Source: Sepiola atlantica
Lineage: Eukaryota; Mollusca; Cephalopoda; Sepiida; Sepiolidae
Direction: 5' to 3'
Length of the DNA: 64,000 bases
Assembly (NCBI GenBank): GCA_963556195.1
Contig: OY744525.1
Location: 41,857,576 to 41,921,575, forward strand
Shown here piece by piece: positions 1 through 9,895 of the stretch. The notes beneath the pieces are model-generated. The model saw only the letters and a program-made list of their open reading frames with translations, did no database searches and was not told where the DNA came from. The position numbers and the translations under genes are program-made. The number at the start of each line of letters is the position of its first letter. Position 1 is the first letter of the stretch.

Positions 1-60
1 AGACATTGATTTTCTTTGTTTATGACCAAAAAAATTTTAATTGAAAATAAAGAAAAACAA

Positions 61-290
61 ATTTCGACCCCACCTCGATTTTTGCTTTACTCTCCGCCAT
101 GAATAAAAATATTTTTAGTATAAAAAAAAGAAAGAAAGTTTTTTGAACCCCCCTTCAAATTTTTTATTTTACCCTCCCCCATACATAGAAATATTTTTAG
201 TTAAGAAAAAAAATTTTTTTTTTGACCGCCCCCCCCCCCCCCCATTTTTTTATCCTCCCCCATACATAGAAATATTTTTAATTAAAAAGA
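61..290. repeat. Imperfect ~77-bp tandem repeat, three units
   Basis: Three consecutive units of about 77 bp (near 61, 139 and 216). Each has a C-rich run, a TTTTACCCTCC-like block, then CATACATAGAAATATTTTTA and an A-rich end. The third unit carries a run of about 15 C. An open frame crosses the units but only translates the low-complexity repeat, so I do not call a gene. Confidence 0.7.
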
Positions 291-305
291 GAAAAAAAAG
301 AAAAA

Positions 306-1235
306 CAGTAAAAAAATCAAATACAGCGAACACGATTAGTTATTTAAATGCTCTCGAGAAGAAGTTTACCTTAATTAAATTCATTAGAATGTGTGTGTTT
401 TTTAAATAGTAATTTTAAATCAATTATTATTTTAATTAAACAATTTGATTCAATAAAATTGTTAAAATCAACAATTTAAAAAACTAAATACAGCGAACAG
501 TATTTTTCAAATCGGAAAAAAGGTGTACCTAAAATAAAACAATAAAAAAATCGGTACTCTTTTACAGTAGGACCCGCGCTAACTTTGACCATGACCCTAA
601 CCCTAACTCTAAACCCTAACCCTAACCCTAACCCCCACTTTGACCCTGACTCTAACCCTAACGACGGGGTCAAAGTTAGTGTGGGTCCTACAGTGAAAAA
701 GAACCAAAAAATCAAATACAGTGAACATGATTAGTTATGTAAATGCCCTCGGAAAGAAAGTTTACCTAAATTAAATTCATTAGAATATGTGTGTGAGTGT
801 GTTTGTTTAATAACCTTTTTTAATTAAACAATTTGATTCTAAAATCAGTTGTATAGTTTTCCAGTACAATGTGTTAGTTTTTTTGTTGACAGAAAATTTT
901 AAAAAATCACATATTTTATTTTTATAAATGAAACATGGAATAATAAAAACAGTTTGTAAATAAAAGCTTAACAGCATAAAAGGTAAAAACGAAATCATAA
1001 ACACAGTTGAGGTCGTGAAAAGATGATAATATTGGATGTTTTTCAAATCGGAAGAAAAGGTGTACCTATAATGAAAGTATTAACAAATCAAATACAGTAA
1101 ACATGAATAGTTTTTTAAATGCTCTCGAAAAGAAAAAGTTTACCTAAACTAAATTCATTATAATGTGTGTGTGTGTTTTTAAATAGTAATTTTTAAATCA
1201 ATTATTATTTTAATTAAACAATTTGATTCAGTGAA
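306..1235. repeat. Three dispersed copies of a ~150-230 bp AT-rich unit
   Basis: The block AAATCAAATACAGYGAACA followed by ATGCTCTCGA, AAGTTTACCT and AATTAAATTCATTAGAAT recurs at about 330, 709 and 1085. The following TTTTAATTAAACAATTTGATTC recurs at about 430, 812 and 1209. A second shared block (TTTTTCAAATCGGAA then GGTGTACCTA) recurs at about 503 and 1038. Spacing is roughly 380 bp, so this is a decayed tandem array or a repeatedly duplicated element. No coding content is visible. Confidence 0.65.
562..697. repeat. Foldback element enclosing interstitial telomere-like (CCCTAA)n
   Basis: Arms at 562-590 and 668-697 are inverted copies of about 28 bp (CTAACTTTGACC against GGTCAAAGTTAG; GTAGGACCC against GGGTCCTAC). 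Between them lie imperfect CCCTAA hexamers at about 593-634 and 650-662. The arrangement is MITE-like. Telomeric hexamers inside a short inverted repeat are unusual, because interstitial telomere tracts normally have no terminal repeats. Confidence 0.7.
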
Positions 1236-1469
1236 TTTGTGTTTTAAAACATAAAGGCTAATAAGATTAAGAAAATAAACAAACTCAGAACGTTTTAATA
1301 AAATATTCAGAGTAAAAGTAACACAGTAAATGCCAGCGTTTTGTTTACATTTTAAATGACGCGCCCGTCTTGCATCCATAGTGAATAATCAGAGGAAGGT
1401 AACCAATTCAATGGAGTAACGCCGGCTGTTCAATCATTTTAGCAGTAGATAGATTAACTGCGTAACTCA

Positions 1470-1778
1470 TTTCATATATATATATATATATATAAAAAAT
1501 TTAAAAAATAATTATAATTTATAAGTAAGATTATTAGCGAGCAAAATAGCACAAATACATGTGGAAATCTGAAGAAAACAATTATGAGTGTATATTTGAA
1601 AATACTAAGTTATTAGAAGTTTAAAAGCAATTAATTATGTAAATTGAGAAATGTGCATAGGTTTTTACGGCGGTTTTTGTAGTAGTATATAAGTAAATAG
1701 TAATATTACTCTGATGGAGTTTCGACTTCAGACAGACAGACAGACATACAGACAGACAGACAGACACATAATCTCCAT

Positions 1779-1816
<38 letters not shown>

Positions 1817-1843
1817 ACGATAGAAAAAACAAAATCATATAAA

Positions 1844-1878
<35 letters not shown>

Positions 1879-1880
1879 CA
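1470..1880. repeat. Microsatellite cluster: (TA)n and (GACA)n
   Basis: (TA)n tracts lie at about 1472-1492, 1787-1810 and 1848-1876. An imperfect (GACA)n tract lies at about 1728-1768. Small open frames here translate the repeats only. Confidence 0.9.
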
Positions 1881-1976
1881 TGATTTTTGGGGGAGTACAA
1901 AATGTTATTATCGCAAGAATGAAGGGAAGACGAATTCTATCGTTCATGATTAAAAGTTAATCAAGAGAAAAAAAAT

Positions 1977-2025
1977 GCCAGCCGACCGGTTTCGCCCTCT
2001 CTTAACAAAGGTTGTATCGAGGGAT
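1977..2025 (-). ncRNA. Decayed hammerhead-like 3' half next to the Penelope-like element
   Basis: On the minus strand GGGC-GAAA is followed by the self-complementary ACC/GGT and then C. This matches GAAA, a three-base-pair helix III and a GUC cleavage triplet. The CUGANGA half is not recognisable upstream (TTAAGAG at the expected place). It lies 3' of the GIY-YIG reading frame, where Penelope-like elements carry terminal repeats with hammerheads. I infer a degenerate terminal-repeat ribozyme. Confidence 0.3.
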
Positions 2026-2103
2026 TTAAAAAAAAAAGGGGTGAAAAGAGAGAGTACAGAAAATAAAATAGCGTTATGTTATATGTACAATAGAGGATGA
2101 ATC

Positions 2104-3012
2104 TTAGAGACTGATCACATCTAGTTCCAATAGACATTCCCTTTGCTTGAAAAGGGAGGGACGTTTAAGACGAACGTGGATCGTCTCCAAGATTTTTAGA
2201 TGGTATAATGAGTGAGCATGACTGAGAATGGTGAAGGAGTCCATGCTAAAATTCCTAGCGCACGGCGGGTTTTTAAGTAAATGGTCTGTAATGGAAGATC
2301 CGTATGTGTTATTTTGAATGTCCGTTGACCGGAAGGTTCCATTCCTGATCTTACTCGGAATGTGCTGTTGGACTCTACTATCCAATCTTAACGTCGTCCT
2401 ACCCACGTAGTCAGCACTGCAACTACATTTAAAATGATAAATTACATTATTTTTATGGTGAGGGGTAGAACGTCTTTACGAGAGGATGCCAATAAAGGTT
2501 TTGTAGAAAACACAACATGCACATTCGAAGAAAAATAACAATTTTCAACTGCTGAGCTGATTTGCTTGGCGAATTTCTCACTTACTGTGCCTAACCAAGG
2601 TAAACGAATGTAAATTGGACATTTAGTCATCGTATTTGGTTTTATTTCGGAAAAAGTATTTATTTTCCTTTGGGTGACTGCCCTAATCACATCAAGAGGA
2701 TAGCCGTTATTGGACAAAGTATTAGTTATAGTTTTAATTTCTTCGCCCAATTATGATTTTGAACAAAGCATAACGGCTCTGTGTGTTAATGTCCAAATCA
2801 AGTTTACCTTTCGTTTTTTAGGACAAAATGAATCCCAGCGAGTATATAATCCTGTAAACGTAGGTTTACGGTAAATTGATGTATGGTAACGCAATGAAGT
2901 TTTGTTACCAATACATCGAGGAAAACTAAAGTGGAATTACGCTCTCCTCCATAGGTATATTTTAATGCGGGATGCATTTTATTGAGTAAGGAGAAGAATG
3001 TATTTCCCTCCG
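2104..3012 (-). pseudogene. Penelope-like element: C-terminal RT and GIY-YIG endonuclease, frameshifted
   Basis: Penelope-like elements pair a telomerase-like reverse transcriptase with a GIY-YIG endonuclease. Reading the minus strand from about 3012 downward gives LLNKMHPAL, then TLVFLDV, then an NNGYPLDVI-like block. The next segment, 2750-2442, contains RLPWLGTVSEKFAKQISSAV and VVFSTKPLL. After a +1/-1 frame change near 2445-2455 comes VIYHFKCSCSADYVGRT, the GIY-YIG signature, followed by SSITDHLLKNPPCA and LETIHVRLKRPSL and a stop near 2104. These blocks and their order are those of the family. Additional frame breaks and in-frame stops lie between about 2750 and 2830. The RT palm upstream is absent in this orientation and appears inverted next door. 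The copy cannot be functional. Confidence 0.85.
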
Positions 3013-3029
3013 TTTTATTATTAAAAAGG

Positions 3030-3158
3030 CAAAATGTATGGGCTCAGTCCTAGGACCGACTATGGAAAATATTTCTGTGGGTTTTTTGAGAAAGCTTTAT
3101 TATCTGGACCCACTAAACCTTTAGTCTACTTTCGATATGTAGACGAAACATTTTGCCA
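3030..3158 (+). pseudogene. Inverted fragment of the Penelope RT (YVDD-box region)
   Basis: The plus strand reads MGSVLGPTMENISVGFFEKAL and then VYFRYVDETF. These are the PLG-type motif and the catalytic YVDD box of a Penelope-like RT, here YVDE. In an intact element this precedes LHPALKFT on the same strand, but here it lies on the opposite strand directly next to it. The simplest reading is an internal inversion, or two fragments meeting head to head, at about 3012-3030. Confidence 0.7.
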
Positions 3159-3284
3159 CCTATGGAATCGTTAATAAAATTCACAATCCTTTTGGCAATC
3201 CAACCATATTTGGTACAAATAGATTTCAGTCTATGTCTGAATTGTCCACCATCAGCCATGAATATCCAACAGTATTTGTTTTAT

Positions 3285-3412
3285 TGCTGTTCAATTATAT
3301 GGGGACACTTTGGTGATCGTCTCATCAATAGGAGGTGTGATCCTGATTTGGCTTCACACTCTCCGGACCTTACCCCCACAGATTTTTTATCTATAGGATT
3401 ATCTCAAAGATA
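3285..3412 (+). pseudogene. Mariner/Tc1-like transposase C-terminal fragment
   Basis: The frame reads FGDRLINRRC, then SHSPDLTPTDF and LSQR/KDNV. SPDLTPxDF with a following GYLKDxVY-like block contains the third catalytic acidic residue of IS630/Tc1/mariner transposases. Nothing of the N-terminal DNA-binding domain or the first two catalytic Asp residues is visible. A U2-headed SINE begins directly downstream at about 3418, probably inserted into it. Confidence 0.6.
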
Positions 3413-3417
3413 ATGTC

Positions 3418-3615
3418 TCTATTTACTTGTCTCCCTATGAGGGACGAGTTAAACGTAAGGTCGGTTTTAATGTGGGGAAAATCTAGTTCCCCAAAACGGG
3501 GCACACTGAATTGAGAAAAAAATAAAAAATTCAGTCTAAAATAATTTCTCCTTCATTGACAGAGGACATAAAAGATGAAATGTAGTATCAGAATAGCTAC
3601 TACACTATGCTCCTG
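3418..3615 (-). mobile_element. U2-headed SINE, subfamily B (decayed)
   Basis: Plus-strand landmarks in order: TATTTACTTGTCTCCC, GGTCGGTTTTAATGTGG, TCCCCAAAAC, CAGTCTAAAA, GTAGTATCAGAATAGCTACTA and CACTATGCTCCTGGCC. These match the other B copies read in reverse. The U2-derived head (AGTGTAGTATCTGTTC) is degraded but placed correctly at the right end. Confidence 0.65.
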
Positions 3616-3905
3616 GCCCCCAAAAAACCATCCCCAGATTATTCCTGAACTAAAGAGAGCCATCACAGCTAAAATCAGTACAGGACCAAAAGAGGAGTGT
3701 GTAAGAGGTATTGACAATTGTGCACGTGGTATTTTGGTGTACATATCATTAAGCGTCGATAAAACATAGACTGTTGGACATTCATAGCTGAAACCTGGTG
3801 GATAAGTCAGACATAGACTGAAGTTTATTTTATCCCAGCTATGGTTGGATTATAGAAAGGATTATTAATTTTATTAACGATCCTATGGGTGGCATTTTGT
3901 TCGGG

Positions 3906-4575
3906 TCAGCCCATACGTAAGGCCAACTTTGGCAAGAAGCCTAAATATATAAATGCATGAAAACAATCAATCTCTCCATGAACACGTGCATCTGTTAATG
4001 TAAGAAATGATGTTTGCCTATGAAAATATTGGCCAAATTCCAGTCCAAACAAAATATGGAACTTTCAAGTAAAACAATAATTTTATATGCACTTCAACTG
4101 CTTAATATCATCCAATGACAGGTTTTGAATCCCTTATCCGTATCAACACTTGGAACTTGTCTTTATGAACTGTTTATATTGTGGTATCCTCCGTGGCTTT
4201 CTTCGTAGCACTTGTAGTCAAAGCTGTCAAGGCAAAAACTTACAGAAACAGAAATATTTTATAAAGAAGACAGATTAAAATAATACATCGTAAGATCAGC
4301 TAAAGATAAAATACAAAAAAAAACAAAACAAATTCTGTAAGGTCAACAGAATACGTGCAGCCAATGACAAGAGGATAATATTGTTTCTTGTAAAAATAAT
4401 GGACAGTGAGAGGCAGGAGTCAACCGATGCATTCGTCACCCTTAAATCCATATTTGTCTATGTTCGCAACATCTCAATCAGTGGTGTCACCATCTTGCCG
4501 ATCGCTGACACTTAATGTAATAAAAGATAGATGAGAATCCATTGTATTCTATGTTCTAATTGACAAGCAATTAAT
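3906..4575. other. No recognisable feature
   Basis: AT-rich sequence with short homopolymer runs. I see no reading frame, RNA gene or repeat shared with the rest of the window. Confidence 0.5.
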
Positions 4576-4576
4576 C

Positions 4577-4860
4577 TTGCATTCAATGAAAAGAAACTGG
4601 AATCTTAGGAAAATCTCCATCATCCCAGTAATTATAGGAGCAACAGGACTAATGAAAAAGAATTTCAAGAGCTATCTGGCAAGTATACCCGGTGAACCGA
4701 GTGCAAGAGAAATACAAACAATTGCACTTAAAGGGACAGTTAGAATCTTAAAAAGATCACTAGGCTGGAGTGTCTGAAATAGCTGGTGAATGTCTGGCAT
4801 CCGGTAGGATGCCCCATCTCCAGCAAAAACAGAAAGATAAAAAAAAAAAAAAAATAAGAG
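4577..4860 (+). pseudogene. Non-LTR retrotransposon C-terminus (R2/RLE-type tail) and 3' UTR
   Basis: A 66-residue open frame ends in ISIIPVIIGATGLMKKNF, then IPGEPSAREIQTIALKGT and RILKRSL. The order 'IPVVIGA-LG', 'K-L', 'IQ-ALxGTA-ILR' is that of the C-terminal end of LINEs that use a restriction-like endonuclease. The upstream RT and endonuclease core are missing. After the stop, a GC-richer UTR and an A-rich end (about 4840-4858) follow, as for a 5'-truncated LINE insertion. A related copy lies at 25690-26160. Confidence 0.6.
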
Positions 4861-4868
4861 GCGTTTAA

Positions 4869-5297
4869 ATTACCTACTAGACACCATCCTCAAGTGTCTT
4901 GGTCTTTCTGTACAAGGGTTTGTCAGGACAACCTGATATGAGGATACTTCACATTACAAGTAAACCCTGACCAAAAATTCAAAATTACATAGTATTCGAA
5001 GCCCAAATAACATCAATTCAACACAACTATACGCTGACTCATACGAGGAATGGTGCACCTTCTAGTGATGTTACCTCAGACTAGATGAATTCTTGTTCTG
5101 GAATTCGGTAAGACCAAGAGACCAAAAGAAAGTTATATTATAACATAGTTAACTGGTCAATTCGGGAGAAGAAAAATAAATGTTCTTCACTTCTTTACTA
5201 ACTCAACGTTTGACAGATAAAGGAGAACTTTAGTTGAACATTCGGATATCTATGTATCTCATATAGAGATCAAGTTTTAGGCCCAGGAAGGGCTCCT

Positions 5298-5305
<8 letters not shown>
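4869..5305 (+). repeat. Dispersed repeat E, copy 1
   Basis: Nearly collinear with 27650-28105. Shared blocks are CTAGACACCATCCTCAAGTG, ACAAGGGTTTGTCAGGAC, CCCTGACCAAA, GTAAGACCAAGAGACCAAAA, TTAACTGGTCAATT/TCAACTGGTCAATT and TAACTCAACGTTTGA. No coding content is seen. It ends against a (TA)n tract. I do not recognise the family. Confidence 0.75.

Positions 5306-5361
<56 letters not shown>
5300..5361. repeat. (TA)n tract
   Basis: About 30 TA dinucleotides. The 290 bp that follow contain only a short GGTGGAGCC segment and AT-rich DNA. Confidence 0.95.
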
Positions 5362-5363
<2 letters not shown>

Positions 5364-5654
5364 TGGGCTGCCACACATGGTGGAGCCATGCCGAAGGGTG
5401 AATGTGAGTTCACATTTTTTGGACATTAATCCTTCATGTCACACTATGGTGTATAATTTTTCAAACTAAGAACTTTTTGTACTTTCTGAAAAGCTCAAAG
5501 AAGACAGATCCAATATTAACATACTAATGTTGGTTGGTCTATTTTTAACGAAACGAGTTCGTTAAATAATTGAACTAAAGCGTATCTGTTTTGAAAATGT
5601 TTTCATAAGATAAAATAAAATATTGACTTTTGGAATGTAAATGAACCTCGCTAA

Positions 5655-5732
<78 letters not shown>

Positions 5733-5770
5733 TTTGTTTAATGCATATGTATATATATATATATATATAT

Positions 5771-5812
<42 letters not shown>
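5655..5812. repeat. (TA)n with a (GATA)n tail
   Basis: Two TA arrays separated by TTAATTTTGTTTAATGCATA, then about nine GATA units (5773-5810). The TTTTGTTTAATGCATA spacer reappears at 6571-6590 and, inverted, at 6646-6664. Confidence 0.95.
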
Positions 5813-5825
5813 GGACGAAGAGTGG

Positions 5826-6520
5826 TAAACATGCACGAATGTCCAAATTTATATCAAACTTCGATTGTTCAATGCAAGGTATATTCTGTAATAAAATTAT
5901 GTTTATTATTCTTTCCTTAAGCCAAGGCTTTTTCCCATTGTCATTCGCTTACGACTCATTTCTTGGCCGAGGAAGCATTGTTTTTAAATGGCCAGATTTC
6001 TTTATTTTAATTCCGTTAAAGTGCGCTCCATCTACGACTTGAACTCAATTTTCACCATTGGGTTTACTCTATTTTGAACGCCTTTCTGTAATGCCTCCAC
6101 GAAACTTTTTCTTCTCCATCGAAACTTTCTTCCATTGGACACCTTATCGGCGGACAATTACCATCTGGACAAACCCAATATATTTTTACACGAACTTTTT
6201 TCACCCATCATTTAAAAAAATATTTTTTCAAATGTTGAATTTTGGCTTTTCTATTGCCAACTTATCCATCTGTATAATTCCTCTGATGATAAGATCTCGA
6301 TCTTTGAAAAGCCTTGACTTAAGGAGAGAACAATAAACATATTTTTATTACAGAATATACCTTGCATTGAACATTTGAAGTTTTAAATAAATTTGGACAT
6401 TCGTGCATGTTTATCACTCTTCATCCATCTATCTTTATAATTGCTCTATCTCGTATATTGTACTTTTACCATTTCACTATAGGTTCTTTCTACTAAAAGT
6501 TTACTTAGTTTCATATTTAT
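5826..6520 (+). mobile_element. Inverted-repeat element M, copy 1 (carries hammerhead-like core)
   Basis: Arms at about 5831-5900 and 6350-6415 are inverted: CACGAATGTCCAAATTTAT against AAATTTGGACATTCGTG, and TGCAAGGTATATTCTGTAAT against its complement. The family recurs at 30880-31250 (plus) and 54555-55190 (minus). The right part holds a hammerhead-like core at 6278-6326. A short GCTCTATCTCGTATATTG segment lies at 6443. The open frames here are fortuitous AT-rich frames. It has the structure of a non-autonomous foldback element. Confidence 0.7.
6278..6326 (+). ncRNA. Hammerhead-like ribozyme motif in element M (copy 1)
   Basis: Helix I is UUCCU (6278-6282) with AGGAG (6322-6326, one G-U). 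CUGAUGA is 6283-6289. Helix II is AAGAU/AUCUU with loop CUCG. GAAA is 6306-6309. Helix III is AAG/CUU with a six-base loop, and the cleavage-site U-A is at 6320-6321. The helix II closing pair (10.1-11.1) is U-U instead of G-C, which would weaken activity. Other copies keep helix II while the loop changes (UUUA at 54.7 kb, UUUUAU at 31.0 kb), which supports a selected or inherited fold. Confidence 0.55.
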
Positions 6521-6522
6521 TT

Positions 6523-6529
<7 letters not shown>

Positions 6530-6569
<40 letters not shown>

Positions 6570-6582
6570 TAATTTTGTTTAA

Positions 6583-6650
<68 letters not shown>

Positions 6651-6668
6651 TTAAACAAAACTAAACTA
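6530..6668. repeat. Palindromic (TA)n block
   Basis: TA arrays are bordered by GTTTAATTTTGTTTAATGCAT on the left and by ATGCATTAAACAAAACTAAAC on the right. These borders are inverted copies, so the whole block can fold on itself. Confidence 0.85.
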
Positions 6669-6675
6669 AATATTA

Positions 6676-7014
6676 CCGATTGGCCTTTTGGCTAAGATCA
6701 AAGTGTAGTATCTGTTCTGATGGATACTTCACCCCATAGACTGGTATTGTCTTGACCTTCGGGGCTTGATTTACGCCGGTCTATGGGTCTGTCATGTGCA
6801 GTTCTAGGAGGTCCACTCTTCCAGGCTTCGCCTCCCCTCTTTGGGGAGGAGTAAGTTTATTGCTTACTGCCTGAGGCGCCCCACCGGGGAATGCCGACGG
6901 GGCTGCCCAGGCAATTTTTAAACCCCACTTTCCCAACCCGACCTTCGGTCACATCTTACTTGTGGGAGTAAGATAAAAACTGGCCTTGTGCCTTACTCCT
7001 GGAGAGGAGTAAAT
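6676..7014 (+). mobile_element. U2 snRNA-headed SINE, subfamily A (full length, ~340 bp)
   Basis: The 5' end GGCCTTTTGGCTAAGATCAA, then GTGTAGTATCTGTTC, is U2 snRNA nucleotides ~10-46, including the branch-point-recognition GUAGUA; one A is inserted after ATCAA. The body includes a ~50-bp internal inverted segment (CCATAGACTGG ... CCGGTCTATGG), GCCTCCCC, GGGGAATGCCGACGGGGC and CTGGCCTTGTGCC, ending in GGAGTAAAT. No tRNA-type A or B box is visible. Other A copies: 42520-42900, 59321-59663, 59664-59995, and a headless part at 44641-44845. Confidence 0.85.
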
Positions 7015-8390
7015 CAATACTCACCCTTATGACTAGCATCTGTGTTTACAAATTCATAATAATCGGTTAATTAGTTTAGAAGTGAAGCCGATTCGTAAAA
7101 TATATTTCATGTTATTGGCATTTGCAAGAAAATCATCAACCTAAGGTTCGATCAATATGATATAAGGTAGTGAGAAAATTGATTTTAAATAGATACCAGC
7201 CAACATTAATTAAAAAAAATGATTTTAACATGCCAATTTTTAGCAAATTCTTAGATCAGATATGTATAAAAAAATCGTATTTAGTCAGCATTTGCATTAG
7301 TCAATCTAACTATCAATTTTTAAATCAATATGACCTAAGATCATTAAAAAATATTGATTTTTAAGCATAAATGGCAAAGGGTCGGTATATGGATGGCCAT
7401 AAAAAACATCTTTTAGACTTCTATGGAAGCATCTAAAATAAAAATTTAAAATAAATTTAAAAAAATGAAAAATAAGTGAATCGGTTTATTCATCCTAATT
7501 ATTTTTTTCTTGTTCAGAAAACTTGAAATCAAAGTTTTGCAATTCTTTGGTTTTATTATGAACCACTAGTAAACTGCCATTTTTTTTTAATCTCCACATC
7601 CCATAAAAAAAGGAAGTTTTAAGAATATGAAGGAAAACAATCTACCACGTTTCATGAAGCTTTTGAATAAATATATAAATTATTTGTTTATTATGAAGAA
7701 GCCAATCAAATTAATGTTATTGCATTATTGTGCTCTATATAAGAAATAGTTTTATGTATATTAGAAAATAATTGAACAAAAAAATAAATGTCAATTTTGA
7801 AGGGGGATAATTCAAAATATTTTTTTTTTTCAATTTGTAATGAAAATGTTGTATGTGTTCACTTATACAATTGTTTCAAGCCTTATTGTTTGTTGATTTT
7901 TCATCAAATTATTATTTTTAAATACCTCTTTAAAAAAAAATCTTTAACTTAGATTGTGAAAAATGAAAATTGGATCTCAAGCTAACTAATTAAAATTAAT
8001 TCAAAAATACGTTTTAAAACATTATTTAGAAAAACATTACTTATACATAGCTATATGGATGAAGCCAGATTAATCTATTAGAAATAGAGATGTTGTCCGT
8101 CCGTCTGTCTGGCACAATTTTTTTTCATGTAATAAATACATTGCGGAATTTGTCTCATTTCAGAATATCAGAGATCTTAATTACTTTTAGAAATGGAGAA
8201 TATTACATTAATAGTAAATAATAAATTCCTAACAAATAAAACGAATATCATGACCGGAAACAGCGTTGAATTATATCAATTTTTGCATGAAGTTCAGCTG
8301 TATTTTTAAAATCATTTATTTTATTTTTAGATTACAAAATCATTTTATAAACTGCATAGACTTTTAGCTGCTGTTTAAATTATTCTCAAT
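7015..8390. other. AT-rich stretch without recognised features
   Basis: AT-rich DNA with A and T runs. Only a short GTCCGTCCGTCTGTCTG segment (8095-8112), resembling the end microsatellite of the element near 57.8 kb, stands out. No coding signal. Confidence 0.5.
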
Positions 8391-8394
8391 TTTT

Positions 8395-8490
8395 GATGTT
8401 TTGGATTTTTCGGACTACTGTTCTCATCTTGGATGTTATTCTCACAACATTTCGACTGATGTAACCTCCGACCTTCTTCAGGTGTGTCTT
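8395..8490 (-). repeat. Dispersed repeat D, copy 1
   Basis: On the plus strand GGACTACTGTTCTCATCTTGG and GATGTAACCTCC, then ACCTTCTTCAGGTG, also occur at 62978-63085. On the minus strand this contains CTGAAGA and, further on, GAAA with a possible GUU cleavage context, but helix II is poor, so I do not call a ribozyme. Confidence 0.6.
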
Positions 8491-8960
8491 GTTTCATGAA
8501 AAAGAAATTTTGAACGAAGTTTGAAGAATTCATACAACAAAAGCGTCCTTAATATGGTGTGCTTCTTTTATCATTCCTTTTGATTCTGCTTAATTTCATT
8601 TTATTTACCGTTTTTCAAGTACAGTTTTAATTTACTATAGTTCAAAAATCTCTTAACAAGATTTAAACTTAACAAGATTTAAACTTCAAATAAATGTTAT
8701 TATTACAAAACCCTTCACCTTTTGTGTATTTATATACGAATTCTATTTACTTTGCACTTCTATGTTTTTTATGCGTTCTTTTCTTTAATGAAAATGAAGG
8801 CAAAAAATATATGGTCAAAACGGTGAGACAGTGTGGCCTTTTAGCATCAGACAAGTCAATAACATTAACATTCGTCACAGATTTGATATCATTAAAACAT
8901 AATTTGGTGATTTAAATTGGTAGAAAATAAGATTATTTTTAATAATAAGTATATATATTT
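8491..8960. other. AT-rich stretch without recognised features
   Basis: No homology seen. A short direct repeat of AACAAGATTTAAACTT occurs at about 8655-8690. Confidence 0.5.
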
Positions 8961-8969
8961 TTTAAATGT

Positions 8970-9491
8970 ATAAGAGTTTATTGAAGCACAGGAAGGAACT
9001 GGTATTAGTGCGATAGCAAGATTAAGGAGTAGATGGAGTAATTTCAGAGAACTACTGTCATTACTAACCAGCAGAGCGTTACCACTGTCAACTGAGAGAA
9101 GAGTCTATCAGGCATATGTTTTGCATGGAGAGAAAATATATGATAATTATACGACGGATATGTAATGTGAGTCTTAAAGACAGGCTTAGATCTGATGACC
9201 TCAGAGGAAGGTTAAATCTGGACAATATAAGGAGATGTGTGCATAACAGCAGACTTTGTTGGTTTGGTCACATTGAAAGAATAGATGACTACTTAGGTTA
9301 GCAGATGTAAAGCAGTTGAGATAGAAGGGTCATTTGGCAGGGGAAGGCCAAGGAAAACATGAGAGGAAGTGATAAGGATGGATTTGAGAGAAAAGAGGAT
9401 AAATAAACACTTGGTCAGAGATAGGCTAGTTTCGAAATCAATTTCTAAAAGCTGTTCAAGACATGCCAGCATGTAAAACTGATGTTAAACC

Positions 9492-9555
<64 letters not shown>

Positions 9556-9556
9556 C
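8970..9556 (+). pseudogene. RTE-like LINE, 3' end copy 1 with (GAT)n tail
   Basis: Translated pieces across frames: ISAIARLRSRWSNFRELLSLL, LPLSTERRVYQAYVLH, then MIIIRRICNVSLKDRLRSDD, DNIRRCVHNSRLCWFGHIER, then GRPRKT*EEVIRMDLREK. This is the C-terminal, post-RT region ('LRWFGHVERM ... GRPRKTW') of RTE-type non-LTR retrotransposons. It is broken by frameshifts and stops. The 3' end CATGCCAGCATGTAAAACTG then TTAAACCGATGATG and a (GAT)n tail is typical. 5' truncated. Confidence 0.8.
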
Positions 9557-9818
9557 TATCTGGACAGTATGCAGGTGTGCAGAACAGAAAGAAGACATCG
9601 TTACATTGAAAGAATAGATGAGAGCGCTTGTGTTAGTAAATGTAGAACAGTTGAGTTAACATGGTCAGTTAGCAGGGGTGAACCAAGAACAACATGGGAG
9701 AAAGTGATAAGGATGGATTTGAAAGAAAAGGGGATAAATAAAGACCTGGTCATAGGTTTGGAAGTCAATTTCTAAAAGCCTTCAAACACATTTCAGTACG
9801 TAAAACAGACGTTAAACC

Positions 9819-9889
<71 letters not shown>

Positions 9890-9895
9890 AAGTCA
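9557..9895 (+). pseudogene. RTE-like LINE, 3' end copy 2
   Basis: A second, shorter copy directly after the first. HRYIERIDE, SRGEPRTTWEKVIRMDLKEK and GINKDLV match the first copy and end with TAAAACAGACGTTAAACCGATG and a (GAT)n tail (9819-9886). It is the same C-terminal tail, truncated further. The first tail probably served as the insertion site. Confidence 0.75.

Larger units (their letters stand above)
3150..3905. repeat. Inverted repeat arms (~110 bp) flanking the transposase scrap and SINE
   Basis: About 3150-3262 and 3795-3903 are inverted copies. Shared blocks include ATCGTTAATAAAATT, AATCCAACCATA and TTCAGTCTATGTCTGA on the plus strand of the left arm, with their complements on the right. 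Identity is imperfect. They enclose the mariner-like fragment and a U2-SINE, so they may be the inverted ends of the host element or two independent copies of one repeat. Confidence 0.6.

Noticed and set aside
5562..5846. Open frames rich in Tyr-Ile across TA arrays (also near 12.1, 13.7, 29.4, 32.7, 33.5, 60.8 kb)
   Set aside because: They translate (TA)n and (GA)n microsatellites and have no other content.
6676..6720. A functional U2 snRNA gene
   Set aside because: Only about the first 46 nt match; the rest of U2 (Sm site and 3' stem-loops) is missing.
8095..8115. GTCCGTCCGTCTGTCTG as the end of a second pearl-like element
   Set aside because: No core repeats or terminal hairpin next to it.
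8395..8490. Repeat D as a hammerhead (CTGAAGA and GAAA on the minus strand; also 62978-63085)
   Set aside because: Helix II pairs only through wobbles with a mismatch, and the 63-kb copy lacks GAAA. It could be a distant relative but does not meet the standard.
9480..9556. (GAT)n arrays as a CRISPR-like or satellite array
   Set aside because: They are the simple-sequence 3' tails of RTE-like LINE copies; no spacers.
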